Of a stretch of 13,967 nt of DNA, positions 1 to 7,139 are shown piece by piece; position 1 is the first letter of the stretch; every line of letters begins with the position of its first letter. The position numbers and the translations under genes were made by a program. Under the pieces are notes generated by a model, which ran no database searches, was not told where the DNA came from, and worked only from the letters and a program-made list of their open reading frames with translations. The stretch covers positions 1 to 13,967 of the forward strand of contig BEIR01000013.1 of assembly GCA_002898855.1 (NCBI GenBank), written 5' to 3'. This DNA is from a bacterium HR41 (lineage in GTDB: Bacteria > Actinomycetota > Thermoleophilia > Solirubrobacterales > Thermoleophilaceae).

Positions 1-13
1 CAGCGCTCCGGGC

Positions 14-1303
14 TCAAAACGGCAGTTCCTCGCCCCTCGCCGCCCGCCAGAGCGCGTGTAGCGCCGCAGTGACCGCGCGCGCCCGCACCTCTTCGCGGTC
101 GCCCGGCAACCACAACCTGCCCGCCTGTGCGCTGCGGCCGTCGTAGGTGGCCACCCACACCGTCCCGACCGGTTTCTCGGCGCTACCGCCCCCCGGTCCC
201 GCGATCCCAGTCACCGCTACGGCGAGCTCGGCCCCCATGCGTTCGGCAGCGCCCCACGCCATCGCGCAAGCCACCTCGCGCGAAACCGCGCCGTGGCGGG
301 CGAGGAGATCGCGCTCGACCCCCAGCGCCGCTTCCTTGACCGCGTTGTCGTAGGCGACGACCGCCCCGCGCACGTACGCGGACGCCCCAGGGCGCGCGGT
401 CAGACGGGCGGCGACGAGCCCGCCGGTACAGGACTCCGCCGTCGCGACCGACCGTCCCGCGAGCGCATCGGCGACGAGGTCGTCGATCGTCCGCCCGTCG
501 GCAGCGAACAGCTCGCGGGGAAAGCGGCGCGCGAGCGCGGTCACGAAGCGCTCCACTAGCTCCGCGCGCTCGGCCGCGTAGCGCACGACGAGCTCGATCT
601 CGCCCTTGCGCACGTAAGTCCCCGGCGCGAGGGCGCGGGCTTCGGGGATTTCCTCTTCGATCTCGCGCACCGCGCGGGCGAGCTCGGACTCCGGGATCCC
701 GAAGAAGCGCACGACACGGCGCTCAGGTGGCTCGAGCCCCTCGAGGAGACGCGCCACGACCGGGGTGGCGACCGCGCGCTCGTAGAGCGTCTTGAGCTCG
801 CGCGGAGGGCCGGGCAGAACGACGACCGTGGGACCGCCCGTCCCGTCGGCGGGCGGCACGACGAGGCCGGGCGCGGTGCCTACCGGGTCGAGCACGGTGG
901 CACCGGAGGGGACGAGCGCCTGCTTGCGGTTGGAGCGGCGCAGCGCCGTTTCGTCGAAGCGGCGCCAGCGCTGGGCGGCGGCACGCAGAATCGCGCCGAT
1001 CCGCTCCTCGAGCGCAGGATCGACGGCGAGCGGGCGGTTCGCGTAGCGAGCCACGGCCTCGACGGTGCGGTCGTCGTCGGTCGGACCGAGCCCGCCGCTC
1101 GTGAAAACAAGCTCGCAGCCGCGCCGCGCGAAGGTGGCGAGCTCGCTCGTGATCGCGGCGACGCTGTCGGGGCAAACGGCGATGCCCACGACCTCCACGC
1201 CACGGTCGAGAAGCCGACGAGCGAGCCAGGGGCCGTTGCGGTCGGCGGTCGCGCCCTCTAGCACCTCGTCGCCGATGACGAGGATGCCCGCCCGCACCGT
1301 CAC
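14..1303 (-). CDS. cinA: CinA family protein with NMN amidohydrolase (PncC-type) domain
   Basis: The protein is 429 aa, a normal length for two-domain CinA. Residues about 5-170 form a molybdopterin-binding-like (COG1058) domain, with GDEVLEG at 11-17, FTSGGLGPTDDDRT near 67-80 and LPGPPREL at 163-170. Residues about 272-425 form the C-terminal CinA domain, with ESCTGG at 290-295 and TGIAGPGGG at 365-373 followed by KPVGTV. In studied relatives this C-terminal domain deamidates nicotinamide mononucleotide to nicotinate mononucleotide (pyridine nucleotide recycling), and the N-terminal domain can act as an ADP-ribose pyrophosphatase. A role in competence is known only in some bacteria. The GTG start at 1303 was chosen because it overlaps the RodZ-family stop as GTGA, which implies translational coupling. 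The reading frame stays open upstream to about 2197, but that stretch lies opposite-frame inside the RodZ-family gene and has no CinA homology. A second in-frame GTG lies 6 nt downstream. The family is certain; the biochemical role is inferred. Confidence 0.95.
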   Translation of the reverse strand: MTVRAGILVIGDEVLEGATADRNGPWLARRLLDRGVEVVGIAVCPDSVAAITSELATFARRGCELVFTSGGLGPTDDDRTVEAVARYANRPLAVDPALEERIGAILRAAAQRWRRFDETALRRSNRKQALVPSGATVLDPVGTAPGLVVPPADGTGGPTVVVLPGPPRELKTLYERAVATPVVARLLEGLEPPERRVVRFFGIPESELARAVREIEEEIPEARALAPGTYVRKGEIELVVRYAAERAELVERFVTALARRFPRELFAADGRTIDDLVADALAGRSVATAESCTGGLVAARLTARPGASAYVRGAVVAYDNAVKEAALGVERDLLARHGAVSREVACAMAWGAAERMGAELAVAVTGIAGPGGGSAEKPVGTVWVATYDGRSAQAGRLWLPGDREEVRARAVTAALHALWRAARGEELPF

Positions 1304-2181
1304 GGCGACCCCGCGCTGACGTTGGTGCCGCTGCCGCTCGCGCCCTGCCCGCTCGCAGTATGTCCGGTGGCTGGCTGCGTGCTCGACCCGGTACCGGTCG
1401 GGCGTGCGACACAGGGCCGCTGGGCGGGCGCGAGCGGGCGGACGCGTGCCCCGACGACGTCGTATCCGACCGGGTTCGGTCCTGGCGGAATCGTCAGCGC
1501 ACGACCGTTGACACGCACCGTGACGCTCGTCTTGCCGAGGTTTAGGCGGATGCGCGGTCCCGAGAAGCGCAGCTCGCTGCTCGCGATGCCCTCGTAGGTG
1601 ATCGCGGTCCCGGGGCCCCGGTCGACGCAAACGTACGTCGGCACGGCCGGCTGGAGCACTACGACCGCTCGCGCCGTGGTCGAACGCCGACCGCGCGTCC
1701 GCGCCGGCGGCGCACCGCCCGGCCCGCGGCTCGTGGCGCGCGTTCCGGAGGTAGATGTCGCGCCGCTTTCCTCGCCACTCTGGTCCTCGCCTGTCAAGCC
1801 AAGCACGAACAGCACCGCCAGCAGCAAGCCGGCAAGCGCGGCCGCGACAGCCAACGGGCGTGGCCCGCGCGGCGGTGACGGCGGTCGCCGGCCCGGCTCT
1901 GGGGGCGGGGGCAGCGTCCCGCGCTGTTCGACAGCGGCCGTCTCGGGCTCCCACTCGGCGCGGTACTGCTCGACGAGCCGTCGCGCGTCCAGACCGAGGA
2001 ACTCGGCGTACGTGCGCAGGAACGTGCGCACGTAAGTCGGCCCCGGCAGCAGCGAGAACTCCTCGTTTTCGAGCGCGCGCAGATACTTCGCGCGGATCTT
2101 GGTGCGCTCCTCGACGTCGGCGATGTCGAGGCGCTGTCGCATCCGCGCTTGTCGTAGCGTCTCGCCGATGCCGGGCACCAC
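1300..2181 (-). CDS. rodZ: RodZ-family membrane protein (N-terminal HTH, one TM segment, DUF4115-like tail)
   Basis: The protein is 293 aa. Residues 4-75 form an Xre-like helix-turn-helix of the RodZ type (GIGETLRQAR, then ERTKIRAKYLRALENEEF and PGPTYVRTFLRTYAEFLG). A proline-rich stretch (88-108) leads to one hydrophobic segment at about 109-129. The remainder is predicted outside the membrane: a Ser/Thr/Gly/Arg-rich linker, a compact beta-rich region at about 172-250 containing RFSGPRIRLNLGKTSVTVRVNG (DUF4115-like), and a Ser/Gly/Thr-rich low-complexity tail from 258. RodZ links MreB filaments to the elongation machinery in rods, but in many actinobacteria this architecture has no proven role, so the symbol rests on architecture only. 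Cys185 and Cys257 flank the beta region. The start is GTG at 2181, directly followed by a second GTG. A 72-bp gap separates it from ftsK upstream; I see no clear SD or promoter there. Its stop overlaps the cinA start as GTGA. Confidence 0.85.
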   Translation of the reverse strand: MVPGIGETLRQARMRQRLDIADVEERTKIRAKYLRALENEEFSLLPGPTYVRTFLRTYAEFLGLDARRLVEQYRAEWEPETAAVEQRGTLPPPPEPGRRPPSPPRGPRPLAVAAALAGLLLAVLFVLGLTGEDQSGEESGATSTSGTRATSRGPGGAPPARTRGRRSTTARAVVVLQPAVPTYVCVDRGPGTAITYEGIASSELRFSGPRIRLNLGKTSVTVRVNGRALTIPPGPNPVGYDVVGARVRPLAPAQRPCVARPTGTGSSTQPATGHTASGQGASGSGTNVSAGSP

Positions 2182-2253
2182 GGCTATTCTGCCGCACGCG
2201 ACAGGTACGCCCCCGACCTCGGCGCGCTTTCGCTGCGCCGGTCGCGACGCGGC

Positions 2254-4824
2254 CTAAGGCCCGGCGTTGCCGCTCACGGGCGCCGGCGCGGCGTCGTCGA
2301 GGGCGCTGTCCGTTCCTTCCACCTGGGCGAGCACGCGCGGCAAGTCAGCCTCGCTGATCAACACCTGCCGAGCCTTCGAGCCCTCGTAGCCGGAGACGAC
2401 ACCGAGTCGCTCCATCATGTCGATCAGGCGGCCGGCGCGCGTGTAACCGACACGCAAGCGCCGCTGTAGCATCGACGTCGAGGCGGTCCCCAGCGCAACG
2501 ACGGTGCGGATCGCCTCGGCGAGGAGCGGGTCGTGATCGGGGTCGGCGTCCCCCTGCCCCTCGTCGTCGTCGCCGGGCGGGGCGCCGAGCATCTCTTCGC
2601 GCAGCTCTGGCTCTCCCTGCGCATGCCAGTGAGCGGTGAGGCGGGCGATCTCCTCCTCGGAGATGAACGCGCCCTGGATGCGCGCGAGCTTGGAGGCTCC
2701 CGCCGGCCGGAAGAGCATGTCGCCCTGACCGAGCAGCGATTCGGCGCCGTTCTGGTCGAGGATCACACGCGAATCGGTTTGCGATGAGACGGCGAAGGCG
2801 ATCCGTGCCGGAATGTTCGCCTTGATCAGACCGGTGATCACGTCGGCGCTCGGCCGCTGGGTAGCGAGCACGAGATGGATCCCGACGGCTCGCGACTTCT
2901 GGGCGAGCCGGATGATCGAATCCTCGACCTCGGCGGGCGCGATCATCATCAGGTCGGCGAGCTCGTCGATCACGCACAGGATGTACGGGAGCGTCGCCTC
3001 GCCGGCCCGCGCCCGCAGGCGGTTCAGCTCGGGCAGTGAGCGCGCCTTGACGCGGCTCATCAGACCGTAACGCTCCTCCATCTCGCGCACCAGGTTGGAA
3101 AGCACGTTGGCGGCGGCGCGCGGGCTCGTCACCACCGGCGTGAGGAGATGGGGAACCTGCTCGTAGTGGTTGAGCTCTACGCGCTTGGGATCGACCAGCG
3201 CCAGCCGGACTTCGTTCGGTGTGGCGCGCAGCAGGATCGAGCTGAGCATCGCGTTGACGCAGCCGGATTTGCCCGAGCCGGTGGCGCCAGCGACAAGGAT
3301 GTGCGGCTGCTTGGCGATGTCGGCCGCGATCGCGTTGCCGGCGATGTCCTTTCCCAGCCAGACCGTGAGCGGCGACCAGCCGCGCGGCGGCTGGCCGAAG
3401 ACATCGCCGAGGTGGACCATCCGCCGCATCCTGTTGGGCACCTCCACACCCACCGCCTGCTTGCCCGGTATCGGCGCGAGGATGCGAACGTGCTCGGCCG
3501 CCAGCGCGTAGGCGAGGTCGTCCTTGAGCTGCGCAATCTTGGACATCTTGGTGCCCGGGGCGAGACGCAGCTCGTAGCGAGTGACATGCGGCCCGACGAC
3601 AGTGCCGATCACGCGCGCGTCGATGTGGAAGTGACCGAGCGCCTCGACGAGCTGGCGCCCGGTGCGCTCGATCTGGCGCTGGTCGAGCTCCGGCGCGGCC
3701 TCGCTGCGGCGCAACAGGCGCGGCGACGGTAACGAGTATTCGGTCCCGTCAGCGAAGGTCACACCCCCGCGTGGAAGCCCTTGCGGCGTGCGCGCCGCAG
3801 CGCTGGCCGGCGCCGGTCGCGGCGCCGTGACGGCCTCGTCGCTGACCGCGACCGACGGCTCGTCGAGCGGCACTGCGTCCGTGTCGCTCGCACCGCCATC
3901 ATCGCCTTCGCCCGCGTCGTGGCCAGTCGAAAATGCGCTTTCGTGCGCATCGACGCTCCCCTGCGCGTCGGCCAGTTCTGCGTCCGTGTGCTCGTCGGGC
4001 GTGTCGCTCCCCTCGTGCTCTGGGCTGTAGATGTCGGGAAAGCGCGCAGCTGGATCGATTGCCAGCGGCGCGCTGAAAGCGGAGGCACCGTCGGCGAGCT
4101 CGCCCTCGTCGCGGTCCGAGCCCGCCGCGTCGTCACCGGCAGGGGGCGGCCAAGGGGGAGCGTCGAACGCAGCCCCCTGCCCCACCGCTGTGCGAGCGGC
4201 TGCCGCCCGCCGCTCCCGCGCCCGCGCCACGCTGTCGCGGGCGATCGCGGCGAGACGCGGGGTGAGCGCGGCGAGCGCCTCGGCTAGCGGACGCGCGCTC
4301 GCGAGGCGCAGCGCGGTGGCGAGCGCGAGCGCGACGAAGAGGTAAGCGCCCGGCCGTTGCAAAAGCTCGCTGACAAGAACGTAGGTGCCGGCCCCAACCG
4401 CGCCGCCCCCGTCGCGCAGCGCAGTCGTCGCGAATGCCGCCTCGGCGCTCGCTGGCGCGGGCCCGACGCCGAAGAGACCACCAGCCGCGACCGTCGCGAC
4501 AGCGAGCCAGACGAGCGCGACCGCCACCACCGCGCGCAGCGGCACTACGAGCAGCGACCGCGCCACCAGTAGCGCACCGCCGGCGACCAGCGCCGGCGGT
4601 AAGAGCACCGCCGTGACACCGAAAATCAGCTCGCAGCCGGCGACGAGAGCCTCGCCGAGGCGGCCGCCGGCGCTCCCGGTGTAGCCGACGACGGCACCCC
4701 ACACTCCGACTGCGACAAGGAAGATGCCGATCAGGTCGCGCTCGACCTGTCCGAGGGCTAGCTCGGGCAGGGGCGAGCGGCGCTTCGATGTCGCCGCGGA
4801 GCGTGAGCGACGCTTTTTCGACAT
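2254..4824 (-). CDS. ftsK: DNA translocase FtsK/SpoIIIE
   Basis: The protein is 856 aa, the full set of parts for the family. A basic N-terminus (MSKKRRSRS) precedes about four hydrophobic segments (roughly 31-47, 60-90, 95-118 and 146-173), which would anchor it at the division septum. Residues about 229-335 are an acidic Asp/Glu/Ser/Ala-rich linker. The motor follows, with Walker A GATGSGKS at 513-520, Walker B with D620-E621 in VIDELADLMM, and the family signature TQRPSADVITGLIKANIP. The C-terminal winged-helix gamma domain (about 765-828) contains SMLQRRLRVGYTRAGRL, which in relatives reads chromosome polarity sequences (KOPS/SRS). FtsK hexamers pump DNA to clear and orient the terminus at division. 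The start is ATG at 4824; no convincing SD precedes it, and a weak -10-like TAACCA lies about 10 nt upstream. The two-component operon diverges from the same short gap. Confidence 0.97.
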   Translation of the reverse strand: MSKKRRSRSAATSKRRSPLPELALGQVERDLIGIFLVAVGVWGAVVGYTGSAGGRLGEALVAGCELIFGVTAVLLPPALVAGGALLVARSLLVVPLRAVVAVALVWLAVATVAAGGLFGVGPAPASAEAAFATTALRDGGGAVGAGTYVLVSELLQRPGAYLFVALALATALRLASARPLAEALAALTPRLAAIARDSVARARERRAAAARTAVGQGAAFDAPPWPPPAGDDAAGSDRDEGELADGASAFSAPLAIDPAARFPDIYSPEHEGSDTPDEHTDAELADAQGSVDAHESAFSTGHDAGEGDDGGASDTDAVPLDEPSVAVSDEAVTAPRPAPASAAARTPQGLPRGGVTFADGTEYSLPSPRLLRRSEAAPELDQRQIERTGRQLVEALGHFHIDARVIGTVVGPHVTRYELRLAPGTKMSKIAQLKDDLAYALAAEHVRILAPIPGKQAVGVEVPNRMRRMVHLGDVFGQPPRGWSPLTVWLGKDIAGNAIAADIAKQPHILVAGATGSGKSGCVNAMLSSILLRATPNEVRLALVDPKRVELNHYEQVPHLLTPVVTSPRAAANVLSNLVREMEERYGLMSRVKARSLPELNRLRARAGEATLPYILCVIDELADLMMIAPAEVEDSIIRLAQKSRAVGIHLVLATQRPSADVITGLIKANIPARIAFAVSSQTDSRVILDQNGAESLLGQGDMLFRPAGASKLARIQGAFISEEEIARLTAHWHAQGEPELREEMLGAPPGDDDEGQGDADPDHDPLLAEAIRTVVALGTASTSMLQRRLRVGYTRAGRLIDMMERLGVVSGYEGSKARQVLISEADLPRVLAQVEGTDSALDDAAPAPVSGNAGP

Positions 4825-4926
4825 TCAGCGGTTCTGGTTAGCGCCGTTCGACGCGCGACCTACTCTCCCTGCCTCGCGCGGACGGACGCCTTTTGGCGCG
4901 TCGCGCTCCCTAGCATGGAAGCAGCG
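4825..4926. promoter_or_regulatory. Divergent control region between ftsK and the two-component operon
   Basis: These 102 bp must hold the promoter of the plus-strand regulator/kinase pair. They probably also hold one for ftsK, because the genes upstream of ftsK on the minus strand are separated from it by the inserted pair. Seen in it: TAGCAT at 4911-4916 fits a TANNNT -10 for the plus strand but has no matching -35, and CGCC-TTTT-GGCG at 4887-4898 is a short inverted repeat. Neither is strong in DNA of this GC content. The region's role follows from gene orientation; the exact promoter elements are uncertain. Confidence 0.4.
4917..4921 (+). promoter_or_regulatory. Shine-Dalgarno site deciding the response regulator start
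   Basis: GGAAG lies 5 nt upstream of the ATG at 4927, which is good spacing. The earlier in-frame ATG at 4915 overlaps this site and has no purine-rich sequence before it. The site therefore favours the start giving MERQARVLVVEDD, which also matches the usual short lead before the first beta strand of OmpR-type receivers. Confidence 0.5.
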
Positions 4927-5607
4927 ATGGAGCGGCAGGCGCGCGTGCTGGTGGTTGAGGACGACCGCGAGATCGCGACCGTCTTGCGGCGCTCGCTGGT
5001 GCGCGAGGGCTATGACGTCGAGCTTGCCGCTGACGGCGAGAGCGCGCTCGAGCGTGCCCGCTTCTACGAGCCGGATCTAGTGATCCTCGATCTCGGCCTT
5101 CCCGACATCGACGGCATCGACGTCTGCAAGCAGCTGCGCACGCGAGCCAGCACCCCGATCTTGATGTTGACCGCGCGCGACGCGGTCGACGACCGTGTCA
5201 CCGGTCTCGACAGCGGCGCCGACGACTACCTCGTCAAACCGTTCGACCGTGCCGAGCTGCTGGCGCGCATCCGCGCGCTGTTGCGCCGCCACCCGCCGCG
5301 GGGGAGCGCCTCGCTCGTCGTCGGAGATCTGCGGCTCAACCCCGACACCCGCGAGGTGGTGCGCGGAAGCCGCACGATCGAGCTGACAGCGCGCGAGTTC
5401 GACCTCCTCGAGTACCTGATGCGCAACGAGCGGATCGTCATCTCGCGCCAACGCCTGCTCGACGAGGTCTGGGGCTACGACCCGTTCAGCGAGACGAACA
5501 CCGTCGACGTGTTCATCTCGAACCTGCGCCGCAAGCTCGAGGCAGCCGGCGAGCCGCGCATGCTCCACACCGTGCGCGGTGCAGGCTACGTGCTGAGGGC
5601 GCCGTGA
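4927..5607 (+). CDS. OmpR/PhoB-family response regulator
   Basis: The protein is 226 aa from ATG 4927 (230 aa if ATG 4915 is used). Residues about 5-118 are a receiver domain: acidic pocket E11-D12-D13, phosphoacceptor Asp55 in LVILDLGLPD, Thr82 in LMLTARD, and Lys104 in YLVKPF. Residues about 128-226 are an OmpR-type winged-helix DNA-binding domain, with ELTAREFDLLEYLM, DEVWGYDPF, the recognition-helix region TNTVDVFISNLRRKLE, and the terminal HTVRGAGYVLRAP hairpin. It is phosphorylated by a kinase and then binds promoters, often including its own. The cognate kinase gene follows directly, its GTG overlapping this stop as GTGA. It diverges from ftsK. Its target genes and stimulus cannot be read from the sequence; similarity to MprA/PrrA/TcrA-like regulators is general to the family and does not identify it. 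Confidence 0.95.
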   Translation: MERQARVLVVEDDREIATVLRRSLVREGYDVELAADGESALERARFYEPDLVILDLGLPDIDGIDVCKQLRTRASTPILMLTARDAVDDRVTGLDSGADDYLVKPFDRAELLARIRALLRRHPPRGSASLVVGDLRLNPDTREVVRGSRTIELTAREFDLLEYLMRNERIVISRQRLLDEVWGYDPFSETNTVDVFISNLRRKLEAAGEPRMLHTVRGAGYVLRAP

Positions 5608-7139
5608 CACGGCAACTGCGATCGTCCTCACACGCGGCCACAAGGCGGGCGGGTGCCTGGCTCAAGCAGGCCCGCGTGCGCCTGCCGGTGCGTATCAAGC
5701 TGGCGATCGTCTCGGCGGCGTTGACGTTCTTGATCCTGTGCTTGTTCGCTCTCGTCGTCGGCGCTTTCGCAGCCGGTCGCTTGCGCGCCGGTTTCGACGA
5801 CGAGCTGCGCGCCACGGCTGCCGACCTTCAGGAGCAGTTGCGCGTCGAGCGCGCCCTCGACGGTTCGCTGGAGGTACGTGCCCAGGACCTGTCGGTGATC
5901 CGAGCTGCTGCCAGCGGCGGGGCGGTGATCCGCGTCCTCGACTACCACCAGCGCGTGATCGCACCAGCGGCGGCGCCGGAGCTCGGGCCGGCCCGCGAGG
6001 GCATTGTCGACGTCGGCCCCTATCGCGTCGTCTCGCGTCCGCTGCTCGGCACGCAGCGTGTGCGCAGCGAACCGTTCGGGCTGCTCGAAACGCCGTTCGC
6101 CTCTCCCGCCGGCTACGTGCAGTACGCGCGACCGCGCGCTTCCGTCGAACGCACGATCGCGCGCATCAACCTCTTCCTGGCGCTGGGCGTGATCGGTGGT
6201 ACGGGGCTTGCGTTCCTCGGCGGTTTTCTCGTCGCGTCGCGCGCGATGCGGCCGATCGCCCGTCTTACCGGGGCAGCGCGGGAGGTAGCGCGCACTCGCG
6301 ACCCGCGCGTCGGCCTGCCCAAGCCCGAGGCGCGCGACGAAGTCCACGAGCTGGCGGTGACGCTGGAAGCGATGCTCCGCGAGCTCGCCGCGGCGAGAGC
6401 CGAGGTCGAGGCGACCCTCGCAATGCAGCGACGCTTCCTGGCCGACGCCTCGCACGAGCTGCGCACGCCGCTCACGAGCGTGCTCGCAAACCTCGAGCTG
6501 CTCGAGCCCGAGCTCTCGGGCGAGGAGCGCGAGATCGCGCGCTCGGCGCTGCACTCTGCCGAGCGCATGCGGCGCCTAGTCGCCGACCTTCTGGCGCTCG
6601 CGCGGGCAGATGCGGCGAAAGAGGGTCGCAACGGCTCGCGTGCGCAGCGCACACGCGTCGAGATGGGCGAGCTCGTACGCGAGGCGGCGGCGGAGCTCGC
6701 CCCCCTTGCCGAGCACCACGAACTGACGGTGGACCTTCGCGAGCCGGTTTTCGTGGTCGCCGAACGTGACGAGCTCTTGCGCGCGATCACCAACCTGGTC
6801 GAGAACGCGCTTGTGCACACGCCCCCCGGCACGCACGTACGCGTCGCCGTCGGCAGCGAGCACGGCACAGCGCTTCTTGTCGTCGAGGACGACGGTCCGG
6901 GGATCCCGCGGGCGGCGGCTGCCCGCGTTTTCGAGCGTTTCACTCGTGGCACCACACAGTCGCCGGGCAACGGCCTCGGCCTCGCGATCGTACGAGCGGT
7001 AGCCGAGGGCCACGGTGGCAGTGTCGTGCTCGTCCACCGCCCCGATCCCGGCACCCGCTTCGAGCTGCGGCTGCCGGCGTGCGCCGAGCAAAAGGCTGCG
7101 CACGCGCCGGCGGCGGCCGAAGCGCAGGCCGGTCGCTAG
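5604..7139 (+). CDS. Membrane sensor histidine kinase (HAMP, HisKA, HATPase_c)
   Basis: The protein is 511 aa and has the full set of class I kinase motifs. A basic N-terminus is followed by TM1 (about 31-57), an extracytoplasmic sensor region of about 130 residues (58-187) that I do not recognise, and TM2 (about 188-211). A HAMP domain follows (to about 263), then HisKA with His284 in ADASHELRTPLTSV. The HATPase domain has an N box around N397-N401 (ITNLVENALVHTPPG), G1 DDGPGIP at 429-435, an F box FERFTRG and G2 GNGLGLAIV at 455-463. It would sense an envelope signal and phosphorylate the partner regulator. The GTG start overlaps the regulator stop as GTGA, so the pair is translationally coupled. 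The last 20 or so residues are Ala-rich and lie beyond the conserved fold. Its TAG stop lies within a CTAG that also encodes, on the other strand, the rnj stop. Confidence 0.95.
   Translation: MTRQLRSSSHAATRRAGAWLKQARVRLPVRIKLAIVSAALTFLILCLFALVVGAFAAGRLRAGFDDELRATAADLQEQLRVERALDGSLEVRAQDLSVIRAAASGGAVIRVLDYHQRVIAPAAAPELGPAREGIVDVGPYRVVSRPLLGTQRVRSEPFGLLETPFASPAGYVQYARPRASVERTIARINLFLALGVIGGTGLAFLGGFLVASRAMRPIARLTGAAREVARTRDPRVGLPKPEARDEVHELAVTLEAMLRELAAARAEVEATLAMQRRFLADASHELRTPLTSVLANLELLEPELSGEEREIARSALHSAERMRRLVADLLALARADAAKEGRNGSRAQRTRVEMGELVREAAAELAPLAEHHELTVDLREPVFVVAERDELLRAITNLVENALVHTPPGTHVRVAVGSEHGTALLVVEDDGPGIPRAAAARVFERFTRGTTQSPGNGLGLAIVRAVAEGHGGSVVLVHRPDPGTRFELRLPACAEQKAAHAPAAAEAQAGR

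Noticed and set aside
1..17. Possible start of the next minus-strand gene: TTG at 17-15 overlapping the cinA stop as TTGA, reading S-P-E-R
   Set aside because: The pattern fits the overlapping junctions seen elsewhere in the block, but five codons are too few to support a gene call.
1304..2197. Upstream extension of the cinA frame to about 2197
   Set aside because: It overlaps the RodZ-family gene in another frame and is Arg/Ala-rich without motifs. CinA similarity begins at GTG 1303.
4887..4898. CGCC-TTTT-GGCG stem between ftsK and the response regulator, considered as a terminator
   Set aside because: The stem has only 4 bp, no trailing T run, and lies between divergent genes where no transcript should end.
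5628..7103. Several long minus-strand frames opposite the histidine kinase
   Set aside because: They have no motifs and low-complexity composition, and they are opposite a kinase with intact catalytic motifs.
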